From contig NZ_JACCBF010000001.1 of the NCBI RefSeq assembly GCF_013409625.1, positions 3,909,001 to 3,973,000 on the forward strand: a stretch of DNA of 64,000 nt, in the 5' to 3' direction. Numbering within the stretch: the first letter of the stretch is position 1; the number at the start of each line of letters is the position of its first letter. Of this stretch, positions 42,085 to 49,903 are shown in pieces. The position numbers and the translations under genes were made by a program. The notes beneath the pieces are model-generated. The model had not been told where the DNA came from and did no database searches. It saw only the letters and a list, made by a program, of their open reading frames with translations. The stretch is from Nocardioides kongjuensis. GTDB lineage: Bacteria; Actinomycetota; Actinomycetes; Propionibacteriales; Nocardioidaceae.

Positions 42085-42600
42085 TCACGAGGCCGGCGAC
42101 CGCACCACCGGCGCCACGAACCGCTCGAGCAGGCGCCGCTCCTCGGCCTCGTCGCCGCCGGGGACCGTGAGCAGCGAGACGATCACCCGCACCAGCCACC
42201 GGGCGGTCTCCGGGTCGGGCGCCATGGTGAGGCCGAGCGCCTCGACCACCTCGGAGCCCTGGGCCAGGTCCGCAGTGCGGCCGGCGTCGGGCTCGCGGAA
42301 CCAGGCCGCGAGCGCCGGCGCGGCCCGCACGTGGCGCAGCGCCGCCAGGACGGCGTCGGTCACGGTGGCCGGCGCGTCGGCGGCGACCAGGGCTCCGACC
42401 CGCACCGCCTCGCGCTGCACGAACGCCAGCTGCAGGGCCGGCCGGTCCGGGAAGTAGCGGTAGAGCGTGGCCCGCGAGCAGCCCGCCGCTGCGGCGATCT
42501 CGCCCATCGCGACGGCGTCGACCCCGCGCGCGGCGAACAGCCCACCGGCCGCGTCCAGGATCCGCTCCACCGCGGGCGTACGACGGTCGACCCAGCTCAC
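42085..42600 (-). CDS. TetR-family regulator
   Basis: A 171-residue regulator. The helix-turn-helix is at about 10-55: AVERILDAAGGLFAARGVDAVAMGEIAAAAGCSRATLYRYFPDRPAL. The remaining helices form a compact ligand/dimer domain, somewhat shorter than usual for TetR (about 190-220). GTG 42600 overlaps the P450 stop (GTGA), so it is co-transcribed with that P450 and probably controls the shared promoter, where dyads overlap the P450 start. Confidence 0.9.
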   Translation of the reverse strand: MSWVDRRTPAVERILDAAGGLFAARGVDAVAMGEIAAAAGCSRATLYRYFPDRPALQLAFVQREAVRVGALVAADAPATVTDAVLAALRHVRAAPALAAWFREPDAGRTADLAQGSEVVEALGLTMAPDPETARWLVRVIVSLLTVPGGDEAEERRLLERFVAPVVRSPAS

Positions 42601-43799
42601 GAGACCACCAGCGGCACCGAGAGCGGGCGACGGACGTAGGGCCCGGGCGCCCAGGTCACCGCGTCCTCGTCGACGGTGAAGTCGGGGATCCGGGCGAGCA
42701 GCTCCTCCAGCGCCACGGTGATCTGCAGCCGCGCGGCGGCGGCCCCCAGGCAGTGGTGGTGGCCCTGGCTGAAGCTCAGCACCTGGCTCGGGCGACGGCG
42801 TACGTCGAGCAGCTCGGCGTCCGGCCCGTACCTGCGCGGGTCGCGGTTGCCGGCGCCGAACAGCAGCAGCACCTTGCGCCCCGCCGGGATCGTGGTGCCG
42901 TGCAGCTCGACGTCGCGCGTGGTCGTGCGGGCCAGGCCCTGCACGGGCGAGGTGAGCCGGAGGAACTCCTCGACGGCGTCGGGAACCAGACCGGGGTCCT
43001 CGGTCAGGAGGGCGCGCTGGTCGGGGTGTGCGGCGAGCAGCTGGACCGCGCCGCCGAGAGCGCCGGTGGATGTGTCGTTGCCGCCGGCGACCATGGTGAA
43101 GACGAAGGCGAGGATCTCCAGCAGGTCGGTCCCGGCCATGACCAGCTGGGAGACGGTGTCCTCGCCGGGCTCGCTGCGGCGCCGCTCGACGAGGTCGGCG
43201 AAGTAGGCCATCAGCTCCGTCGTGGCGCTCGCCGCGTCGGCCGCGGCGAGCACGCCGTCGCCGGAGACGTTGGCCGCGACGATCGCGCTGCTCCAGTCGT
43301 CGAACCGCGGCTGGTCCTCGACCGGCACGCCGAGGTAGTGGCCGACGACCAGGCTCGGCAGCGGCTTGAACAGCCCCGCCACGACGTCGCCGCCGCCGGC
43401 GGCCCGCAGCGTGTCGAGCCGCTCCACCACGAACGCCCGCACCACCGGCTCGAGGTCGCGCACCTGCCGCGGCGTGAAGCCGCGCGCGACCAGGCGGCGG
43501 AAGGTCGTGTGCACCGGCGGGTCGGTCATCACGAACGGCGGGTTGTCGACCAGCCCGATCCGCTCGAGCTCGTCGTACTCGACGGTGAGCCCGCCCGTGC
43601 TGGAGTAGGTCGCCACGTCGACCGCAGCGGCCAGGACGTCCGCGTGCCGGGACAGCACGTAGTGGTCGTGCTCCGGGTGCCGCGACGGCACGACGTGGTG
43701 GACCGGGTCGTGCTCGCGCAGCCACGCGTACGACGCCCACGGGTCGCGCCACGCCTCACCACCACCCGGGTGGTAGCCCTGGAACAGTTCAGCCGACAT
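42597..43799 (-). CDS. Cytochrome P450 (co-transcribed with TetR)
   Basis: A soluble P450 of 400 residues. The haem thiolate is C350 in LSFSQGHHHCLGAAAARLQ (FxxGxHxCxG). The I-helix oxygen-activation motif is MVAGGNDTSTG, and the K-helix ExxR lies in VEEFLRLTSPVQG. MTDPPVHTTFRRLVARGFTPRQV is the usual C-helix region. ATG 43799 gives MSAELFQGYHPGG, a natural start. An ATG at 43817 would add six residues, and neither has a strong ribosome site. Redox partners are not adjacent. The substrate is unknown, but co-regulation by TetR suggests an inducible catabolic or detoxifying role. Confidence 0.92.
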   Translation of the reverse strand: MSAELFQGYHPGGGEAWRDPWASYAWLREHDPVHHVVPSRHPEHDHYVLSRHADVLAAAVDVATYSSTGGLTVEYDELERIGLVDNPPFVMTDPPVHTTFRRLVARGFTPRQVRDLEPVVRAFVVERLDTLRAAGGGDVVAGLFKPLPSLVVGHYLGVPVEDQPRFDDWSSAIVAANVSGDGVLAAADAASATTELMAYFADLVERRRSEPGEDTVSQLVMAGTDLLEILAFVFTMVAGGNDTSTGALGGAVQLLAAHPDQRALLTEDPGLVPDAVEEFLRLTSPVQGLARTTTRDVELHGTTIPAGRKVLLLFGAGNRDPRRYGPDAELLDVRRRPSQVLSFSQGHHHCLGAAAARLQITVALEELLARIPDFTVDEDAVTWAPGPYVRRPLSVPLVVS

Positions 43800-43833
43800 G
43801 CTCCAAGATTGAGACATGTCGGCAGATCTGTCT
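43792..43833. promoter_or_regulatory. Overlapping dyads at the P450 start codon
   Basis: GCCGACATG (43792-43800) and CATGTCGGC (43815-43823) form a perfect 9-bp inverted repeat containing both candidate ATGs. AGACA (43812-43816) and TGTCT (43829-43833) form a second dyad. Both suit a TetR-type dimer. Confidence 0.55.
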
Positions 43834-43848
43834 AGCGGCCTGACAGCG

Positions 43849-44382
43849 TCAGGCGATGACCGCCTCCGGGACGGACCCCTCGGGCGCGCGGCGCTCGGCG
43901 TCGGTCAGCCAGGCCAGCTGCTCGAGCCGGTCGAGGATCGTGTGCAGCAGGTCGGCCGTGGTCGGGTCGGCCGCGTCGACGGCGTCGTGGACCTCGCGGA
44001 CGGTGCCGGCGACGGCGTAGATCGAGGCGACGATCGCGTCGATCGCCTCACCCGTCGCGACCTCGCCGCCCGGGAAGGCGGGGAGGCTGGACTGGGCGGC
44101 GGTGCGGGCGGAGGTGCCGTCGGGGACGACGTACAGCGCACGCATCCGCTCGGCGACGGCGTCGGTGAACTCACGAGCGGCGTCGACGATCTCGTCGAGC
44201 TGCAGGTGCAGGTCGCGGAAGTTCGGGCCGACCGCGTTCCAGTGCGCCTGCTTGCCCTGCAGGGCGAGGTCGTTGAGGTCGACGAGGACCCGCTGCAGGT
44301 GGCCGGCGAGGGCCGCGTCGGCCCGGAAGGCGGGGTGGGAGACGTGCTGGGACGAGCGGTGACGGGTCACGGTGGTGGCCAC
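43849..44382 (-). CDS. dps: Dps-family DNA-protection / miniferritin protein
   Basis: A four-helix ferritin-like protein of 177 residues, typical for Dps. The intersubunit ferroxidase site is KQAHWNAVGPNFRDLHLQLDEIVD at about 44-67, with the His, Asp and Glu ligands of the family. It oxidises Fe(II) with peroxide and stores iron, shielding DNA. GTG 44382 is preceded by AAGGGAG. A TTTTTGGAA/TTCCAGAAA dyad about 50 bases upstream may be its stress-regulator site. It is a single-gene unit between a P450 and a surface protein gene. Confidence 0.9.
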   Translation of the reverse strand: MATTVTRHRSSQHVSHPAFRADAALAGHLQRVLVDLNDLALQGKQAHWNAVGPNFRDLHLQLDEIVDAAREFTDAVAERMRALYVVPDGTSARTAAQSSLPAFPGGEVATGEAIDAIVASIYAVAGTVREVHDAVDAADPTTADLLHTILDRLEQLAWLTDAERRAPEGSVPEAVIA

Positions 44383-44431
44383 GGGGTGGTGCTCCCTTCG
44401 GTGGGGGTCGGTGCCCACCACCCTGCCACGC

Positions 44432-44452
44432 TTTTTGGAACCATTCCAGAAA
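44432..44452. promoter_or_regulatory. AT-rich dyad upstream of dps
   Basis: TTTTTGGAA (44432-44440) and TTCCAGAAA (44444-44452) are inverted with 8 of 9 positions matching around CCA. The position suits an iron- or peroxide-responsive operator, but the regulator is unknown. Confidence 0.4.
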
Positions 44453-44483
44453 AGAGAGCCTTGCCTCACTCGGCGCCGGCAGG

Positions 44484-44529
44484 CCTGCGCCGCGTCCGCC
44501 ATCCCCACGATGGGCGAACGCGGCGCAGG
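44484..44529 (-). terminator. Strong hairpin after the cadherin-like protein gene
   Basis: CCTGCGCCGCGT (44484-44495) pairs perfectly with ACGCGGCGCAGG (44518-44529). An inner stem CCGCCATC/GATGGGCGA adds about 8 bp around CCCAC. It begins 14 bases beyond the stop on the minus strand. There is no T-run. Confidence 0.65.
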
Positions 44530-44542
44530 GGTCCCAGGAGGC

Positions 44543-46738
44543 TCAGCGCACCCGCTTGGCTGCGCTCACCCGCACCACCACGGCGTACGCCGGGCGGGTG
44601 CCGGTCACCTGCACGCAGACCTTCTTCCCCCGATCGCGCGCCTTCAACCGGTAGCCGGCCTTCGTGGCACCCGTGATCGCCCTGCCGTTGCGGAACCACT
44701 GGTAGCTCAGCACGACCGGCGCCGGACCCCACACGCCCGGCACCGCCTTCAGCCTGTGCCCGACCCGCGCCCTGCCCGAGATGCGCGGCGTGCCGGCCTC
44801 GATGGCTCCCGGCCCGGCACCCGCAGGAGCGTTGGTGGCCGGCTCGTCGACCACCGGCGGGGCCGCCGCCACGGTGACCGTCACGGTGGCCTGCTCGGAC
44901 TCCTGGAGGAGCTCATCGCGGATCGTGTACCAGAAGGTGACGACGCCGACGTAGCCCGCGTCCGGGGTCAGCGTGAAGCTGCCGTCGTTGGCATAGACCA
45001 GCTTCGCGTGCTCGGGGATCGACCAGCTGGAGCCCGTGATCGCCCCACCCTCGGCGTCCGTGTCGTTGACCAGGACCCCCTGGCCGGCCGGGACGACGAG
45101 GGGCACGCCCGAGACGGCCTGGTAGCTGTCGGCGACCGCGACCGGCGCGTCGTTGCGCACCACGATGGTGATCGTCGCGGTGTTGCTGGCGGCGCTCTTC
45201 GGGTCCTTGCTGGTGTAGGTCACCGTCTCGGTGCCGTGCCAACCGGCCTCGGGCTGGTAGGCGAAGGCGCCGGTCTCGAAGTCGAAGTCGGTGAAGCTGC
45301 CGTGCTGGGCGGCGCCCCGGAAGGCGACGTCGAGGTCCTCGTCCTCGAAGTCGGTGTCGTTGGCGAGCACGCCCTGCGCCGCGGCGACGGTGAGCGTGTG
45401 GCCCTGGTGGATCTCGTACGCGTCGTTCTTGGCGACCGGCGCCTGGTTGACCAGCGGCGGCACCACGGTGACCGTGACGAGCGCCCAGTTGCTGGTGTTC
45501 GCGTCGACGTCGGTCAGCCGGTAGCCGAACGTGTCCGAGCCGGTGTAGCCGGTGGCCGGCGTGTAGGTCAGTGTCCTCGCGGTCCAGTCGGCCAGCACCG
45601 TGCCGTGGGTGCCGGGAACCACGTTGCTGATGTCGAAGGCGGAGTCGGTGTCGGTGTCATTGGCCGTCAACGTCGCGAACGCGACGACCAGCGAACCGTC
45701 CTTCGCGACCTGGACGGCGTCGTCGGCGGCCACCGGCGCGATGGTCTTCACGGTGAGCGACACGGTGACGTACGCCGACGTGAGCCCCTCGGAGTCGCGG
45801 GCCTGGTACTGGAAGGAGTCCGGGCCGACGTACCCGGGCTGCGGGGTGTAGGTCCACGTGCCCGCGGCCGCCTTGAAGCTGCTGAGCGTGCCGTGGCTGG
45901 GCTGGCCGTGCCCGCCGACCTCGATGTAGGCCGAGTCGGCGTCGGTGTCGTTGACCAGGACGCCGGTGGCCTTGGTCATCACCAGGCTGCCGTTCCTCGC
46001 GACGACGTAGGAGTCGGGGTTCGCGACGGGCGCCTTCGGCGGCCCCTGGTCGGTGATCGTGATGGTCAGCACCTGCCGGGTGGCGTTGGCACCGTCGGAG
46101 ACGGTGTAGACGAAGCGCCGCGTCCCGACGAAGCTGGTCGGGGGCGTGTAGACCCAGGTCGTCGGCGTCATCCAGCTGGCGTTGGTGAGGTCCTCGCCGG
46201 GCAGCAGACCGGACTCGGCGACGATCGACGTCACGGAGACGACGGAGCCCTCCGGGTCGGTGTCGTTGGCGGCCAGGTCGGCCTTGAGGTCGCTGACCAC
46301 CTTCTTGAGGCCCTTCGCCGCCGCGAGGGTGTCGGGCTGCGCGACCACGGGCGCGTTGCCCGGCTGGCCGAAGGTGATCTTGACGCTCAGCCAGTCGCTG
46401 ACGTTGGTGCCGTCGGTGAGCTGGTAGGTCAGCTCCCCGTTGCCCCCGTTGCCGACGGCGGTGATCGTCGTCAGGCACGTCTGCTTGTCGTAGGTGACGG
46501 CCCAGCCGTTGGGGCCGATCGCGGCCAGCGAGATCGGGTCGCCCTGCGGGTCGCTCGCGCCGCTGCACAGGTTGACCGTGACCGGTGTGGCGTTGGGCGT
46601 GCTCAGGTAGCGGATCGGGGCGGTCGGCGCGGCGGCCGGGTCGGCGTGCGCGGCAGCCGGGACGAGGGCGAGCAGCGCGACCGCGAGGGCGGTGGTGAGG
46701 GCCGCGCCGAGCGCGCGCAGGCAGGTGCGTGGGGACAT
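44543..46738 (-). CDS. Secreted multi-repeat cadherin-like protein
   Basis: A 731-residue exported protein. The Sec signal is MSPRTCLRALGAALTTALAVALLALVPAAAHA. The mature chain consists of about six tandem beta-sandwich repeats of roughly 90-100 residues, of the type APVAxxDxYxVxxGxxLxVxAxxGVLxNDTDxE...GxFxYxPxxGYxGxDxFxYxxxD (for example APVAKNDAYEIHQGHTL...GVLANDTDFED, and PVAVADSYQAVSGVPL...GVLVNDTDAEG). These are tandem-95/cadherin-type, probably calcium-binding, adhesion modules. The last 100 residues are an Ig-like/RIB-style domain (RISGRARVGHRLKAVPGVWGP...YQWFRNGRAI). No sortase motif or anchor is visible. It is divergent from the LAL regulator, which may control it. Confidence 0.85.
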   Translation of the reverse strand: MSPRTCLRALGAALTTALAVALLALVPAAAHADPAAAPTAPIRYLSTPNATPVTVNLCSGASDPQGDPISLAAIGPNGWAVTYDKQTCLTTITAVGNGGNGELTYQLTDGTNVSDWLSVKITFGQPGNAPVVAQPDTLAAAKGLKKVVSDLKADLAANDTDPEGSVVSVTSIVAESGLLPGEDLTNASWMTPTTWVYTPPTSFVGTRRFVYTVSDGANATRQVLTITITDQGPPKAPVANPDSYVVARNGSLVMTKATGVLVNDTDADSAYIEVGGHGQPSHGTLSSFKAAAGTWTYTPQPGYVGPDSFQYQARDSEGLTSAYVTVSLTVKTIAPVAADDAVQVAKDGSLVVAFATLTANDTDTDSAFDISNVVPGTHGTVLADWTARTLTYTPATGYTGSDTFGYRLTDVDANTSNWALVTVTVVPPLVNQAPVAKNDAYEIHQGHTLTVAAAQGVLANDTDFEDEDLDVAFRGAAQHGSFTDFDFETGAFAYQPEAGWHGTETVTYTSKDPKSAASNTATITIVVRNDAPVAVADSYQAVSGVPLVVPAGQGVLVNDTDAEGGAITGSSWSIPEHAKLVYANDGSFTLTPDAGYVGVVTFWYTIRDELLQESEQATVTVTVAAAPPVVDEPATNAPAGAGPGAIEAGTPRISGRARVGHRLKAVPGVWGPAPVVLSYQWFRNGRAITGATKAGYRLKARDRGKKVCVQVTGTRPAYAVVVRVSAAKRVR

Positions 46739-46832
46739 GGCTCCAGCCTCGGGCCGCGGGCACCGCGGGCGGATGGGCAAGGCCTGCTCATCTGGATGCT
46801 CAGCACCGTGGAAGACAATTGCTCAGACCGGG

Positions 46833-46850
46833 ATGGTGATTACTCACCAT
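46833..46850. promoter_or_regulatory. Dyad in the shared surface-protein/LuxR promoter region
   Basis: ATGGTGA (46833-46839) and TCACCAT (46844-46850) form a perfect inverted repeat around TTAC, about 30 bases before the LuxR -10 box and 95 bases from the divergent surface-protein start. It may be an operator. Confidence 0.45.
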
Positions 46851-46878
46851 TCCGGGCGGAACGGGCCGATCGCGGCCC

Positions 46879-46884
46879 TAGACT
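46879..46884 (+). promoter_or_regulatory. -10 box for leaderless LAL regulator gene
   Basis: TAGACT lies 7 bases before the ATG at 46892, with no Shine-Dalgarno sequence. Confidence 0.5.
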
Positions 46885-46891
46885 CCCAGCC

Positions 46892-49480
46892 ATGTCGACG
46901 ACGGTCGTGCCGCACCCGGAGCGGCAGTGGCCGTTGCTGGGCCGCGAGCGCGACCTCGACGCCGCGCTCGGCGCGCTCGACACGGCGGCCCGCATCGTCA
47001 CCGTCCACGGCCCGACGGGGGTGGGCAAGTCCCGGCTCCTGGCCGAGGTCGCGGCCCGTGCGGTCGCGGCCGACCGGCACGTCGTCGAGCTGAGCGGGAA
47101 CGCGATCCTGGCCGTCGTACCGCTGGGGGCGCTGTCGGCGCAGCTCCCCGGCCTGAGCCCGTACGACGGCACCCCGCTCGACCCGGCCCGGCTGTTCGCC
47201 GAGGCCGGTGCGGCGCTGGCCGCCGCGGCCGGGGGGCGGCCTGTCGTGCTGGTCGTCGACGACGTGACCCTGCTCGACCAGGCGTCGGTGCTCCTCGTCG
47301 CCCAGCTGGCGGCGGCCGGCCTGGTCCGGCTGGTCGTCGCGCTGCGGCACGGCGACCCGCTGCCCGAGCCGCTGGTGATGACGTGGAGCGCGGCCCGCGA
47401 CGTGCGCATCGACCTCGTGCCGCTGACCGCCAGCACCACCCAGCAGGTGCTCGAGGGCGCCCTCGACGGCGCCGTGGCGCACCGGACGGCAGCGACCCTG
47501 CACGCCGTCAGCGGCGGCAACCCGATGTACCTGCGCGAGCTGGTCGTCGGAGCCCTCGGCGACGGCAGCCTGTCGTGCGCGACGGGCGTGTGGCAGCTCG
47601 CCGGAGGGCCGGCAGGCACGCCCACCCTGCGCGACCTGGTGCTCGCCCGGGTCTCGCCACTGGGCGAGGCGGCCCGCGACGCCCTGGAGCGGCTCGCCGT
47701 GTGCGGCGACCTCCGTCCCGACCAGCTCCCCGGCGACGGCGTGCGCGCCACGCTGGCGAGCCTGGAGGACGCCGGCCTGGTCCGGGTCGGTGGCGACGGC
47801 ACGGTCGGGTTGGCCCAGCCCGTCTACGGCACCGTGGTCGCCGGTTCGTTGTCGCGGCTGCGGATCGAGGACATCCTCACCGAGCAGGCCGCGCTCCTGG
47901 TCAGCCGCGCCGACGAGAGCGACCTCCTCCACGTCACGATGTGGCAGGTCGAGGCGGGCATCGGCGCGGACCCCGCCGTGATCACCGCGGCCGCGCAGTA
48001 CGCCGCCGGCACGGGCGACCACGCCGCGGTGATCCGGCTGACCGAGGCCGGGCTGCGCACCGCCCCCGGGGACGCCGAGCTGGTGCTCCTCCAGGCCGAC
48101 TCGCTGCTGCGCGTCGGCCGCGCGGCCGAGGCGCTGGCACTGCTCGACCGCCACCCCGACAAGAGCGCCCGGATCGCCCGGCTGGTCGCGGTCGGCCAGC
48201 TCACCGGCCGCGGCCCGCTGGCCGCACTCGACGTGCTCGACCGGGTCGCGCAGGCCGCCGACCGTCCGCACCCGGCCCTCGAGCTCACCCGGGCCGCCGC
48301 GCTCGTCGCGGCCGGCCGCTCCACCGAGGCCGAGGCCGTGGTGACCGGCATCGCCCCGGTGTTCGGCGACTCCGAGCAGGCGCGGATCCGGATCGGACTG
48401 GCGCGCGCCGTACCCCTGGCGTGCCTGGGCCGCGAGACCGAGGCGGTCGCCGCAGCGGAGCGCGCGGTCGCGTTCGCGGAGGAGACCGACGGCAAGGTGC
48501 TGGGCCTGTGCCGCGCGGAGACGCTGCTCGCCCTGGCCACCGTGCAGCACCTCGCCGGCCGCTACGGCGTGGCGCGGCTCAGCGCCGTCCGGGCCCTGAC
48601 CGAGGCCGCCGACACCGGCGACGAGATCCTCAGCAGGTCGATCGAGTTCCTGCTCGGCCGGATCGCGGCGGACGCCGGTCACCTCGCCTCCGCCGAGCGC
48701 TGGCTGGCCGAGACGATCAGCGGTGCCACGTCGATCGGTCCGCCGGGGATGGCGGTGCTCGCCCGGCTCAGCCTGACCGCCGTCCAGGGTGCCAGCGGCG
48801 ACCTCGACCTGGCCCGGGCCACGTTCGCGCAGGTCTCCGCCGAGCTGGTCCCGGCCTCGTGGCTGGCCCTGGCCCGGGGCTGGTCCGAGGGCATGGCGTC
48901 CGGCACGACGGCCACCCTGGGCCACGTCGAGGACGCGGCGACCCGCGCGCACGAGGCGGGCAACCGCACCCTCTCGGCGCAGGCCTGGCAGACGGCCCTC
49001 GAGATCGACCGGGCCGACGCGGCCGTCGATGCCCTCGCGCAGCTCGCCGCGGAGTGCGACAGCACCTTCATCGCCCTGCTCGCCGAGCACGCGGCCGCAG
49101 CCGCGGCGCGCGACCACGAGCGGCTGCTGGCGATCAGCGAGGAGTGGGAGCAGCGCGACGGCCTGCGCCTGGCCGCGGTCGCCGCCGCCGGGGCCGCCCG
49201 CGCCCTCGGCAGCGCCCGCACGGCCGCGGCCGCGCGGGCCCGCGCCGCCGACCTGGTCCGGCGCTGCGACGGCCTGGACCTGCCCGTCCTGCGCACCGAG
49301 GAGTCGGCCAGCCCCCTCACGCCGCGGGAGCAGGAGATCGCGGCCCTCGCCGCGGCCGGGGCGACGAGCAAGGAGATCGCCGCCCAGCTGTTCTTGTCGT
49401 CGCGGACGGTCGACAACCACCTGCAGTCGGTCTACACCAAGCTCGGGATCAGTGGTCGGCAGGAGCTGGTGCGGCGCTGA
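46892..49480 (+). CDS. Large ATP-binding LuxR-family (LAL) regulator
   Basis: An 862-residue STAND-type regulator. The N-terminal AAA-like domain opens LLGRERDLDAALGALD with Walker A VHGPTGVGKSRLL (about 38-50) and Walker B VVLVVDDVTLLDQ (about 118-130), and continues to a typical VSGGNPMYLRELV sensor segment. The central 450 residues are helical and TPR-like (LLQADSLLRVGRAAEALALLDRH). The C-terminal LuxR helix-turn-helix lies at about 800-860 (LTPREQEIAALAAAGATSKEIAAQLFLSSRTVDNHLQSVYTKLGISGRQEL). Such proteins integrate a metabolite or nucleotide signal. The nearest candidate target is the divergent surface protein gene. The 3' end overlaps a truncated haemoglobin gene by 32 bases. Confidence 0.93.
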   Translation: MSTTVVPHPERQWPLLGRERDLDAALGALDTAARIVTVHGPTGVGKSRLLAEVAARAVAADRHVVELSGNAILAVVPLGALSAQLPGLSPYDGTPLDPARLFAEAGAALAAAAGGRPVVLVVDDVTLLDQASVLLVAQLAAAGLVRLVVALRHGDPLPEPLVMTWSAARDVRIDLVPLTASTTQQVLEGALDGAVAHRTAATLHAVSGGNPMYLRELVVGALGDGSLSCATGVWQLAGGPAGTPTLRDLVLARVSPLGEAARDALERLAVCGDLRPDQLPGDGVRATLASLEDAGLVRVGGDGTVGLAQPVYGTVVAGSLSRLRIEDILTEQAALLVSRADESDLLHVTMWQVEAGIGADPAVITAAAQYAAGTGDHAAVIRLTEAGLRTAPGDAELVLLQADSLLRVGRAAEALALLDRHPDKSARIARLVAVGQLTGRGPLAALDVLDRVAQAADRPHPALELTRAAALVAAGRSTEAEAVVTGIAPVFGDSEQARIRIGLARAVPLACLGRETEAVAAAERAVAFAEETDGKVLGLCRAETLLALATVQHLAGRYGVARLSAVRALTEAADTGDEILSRSIEFLLGRIAADAGHLASAERWLAETISGATSIGPPGMAVLARLSLTAVQGASGDLDLARATFAQVSAELVPASWLALARGWSEGMASGTTATLGHVEDAATRAHEAGNRTLSAQAWQTALEIDRADAAVDALAQLAAECDSTFIALLAEHAAAAAARDHERLLAISEEWEQRDGLRLAAVAAAGAARALGSARTAAAARARAADLVRRCDGLDLPVLRTEESASPLTPREQEIAALAAAGATSKEIAAQLFLSSRTVDNHLQSVYTKLGISGRQELVRR

Positions 49481-49829
49481 CGTCGACCACGACCTCGCGC
49501 CGCGCCTCCAGCGCGGCGCGGACCTGGTCGATCTGCTCGGCCCCGGCCCCCAGGTCGTGCAGGGTCATCACGAGGTGCTCGGCCACCGCGTCGAACGCGT
49601 CGTCGGTGATCTCGAGCCCCGCGTGGGCCTGGGCCAGCGGCCGGCCCGCGAACAGCTCGGGCCCGCCGAGCGCGTGGCTGAGGAAGGCCCGCTGGTGCGC
49701 CTTGAGCCGACCCAGGTCGATCCCCTCGAACCAGTCCCGCAGGTCGGGGTCGTCCAGCACCCGCTGGTAGAACACCGCCACCACGGCCTTCACGGCACCG
49801 GCCCCGCCGATGGCGTCGTACGCGCTCAT
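49449..49829 (-). CDS. glbN: Group I truncated haemoglobin
   Basis: A 126-residue 2/2 globin. It has YDAIGGAGAVKAVVAVFYQRVLDDPDL with the distal B10 tyrosine Y21, LGRLKAHQRAFLSHALGGPELFAG with the family HQxxF motif, and the proximal histidine H69 in LAQAHAGLEIT. Group I members typically detoxify nitric oxide or manage oxygen. The ATG at 49829 has no ribosome site but sits 7 bases after TAGCGT, so the transcript is probably leaderless. It converges on and overlaps the LAL regulator gene. Confidence 0.93.
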   Translation of the reverse strand: MSAYDAIGGAGAVKAVVAVFYQRVLDDPDLRDWFEGIDLGRLKAHQRAFLSHALGGPELFAGRPLAQAHAGLEITDDAFDAVAEHLVMTLHDLGAGAEQIDQVRAALEARREVVVDVSAAPAPADH

Positions 49830-49836
49830 GGGGGCG

Positions 49837-49842
49837 ACGCTA
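49837..49842 (-). promoter_or_regulatory. -10 box for leaderless truncated haemoglobin gene
   Basis: On the minus strand TAGCGT lies 7 bases before the ATG at 49829. Confidence 0.5.
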
Positions 49843-49865
49843 GCGACGCACCTCGCCCGCGGTCC

Positions 49866-49882
49866 TGAGTATCGGTTACTCA
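49866..49882. promoter_or_regulatory. Dyad upstream of the truncated haemoglobin gene
   Basis: TGAGTA (49866-49871) and TACTCA (49877-49882) are a perfect inverted repeat around 5 bases. It sits near the expected -35 region of the globin promoter. Confidence 0.35.
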
Positions 49883-49903
49883 ATCCGCACGGCTCGGCCG
49901 CGA

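Noticed and set aside
46844..49420. 858-codon minus-strand frame opposite the LAL regulator
   Set aside because: Antisense shadow; the plus-strand frame has Walker and LuxR motifs.
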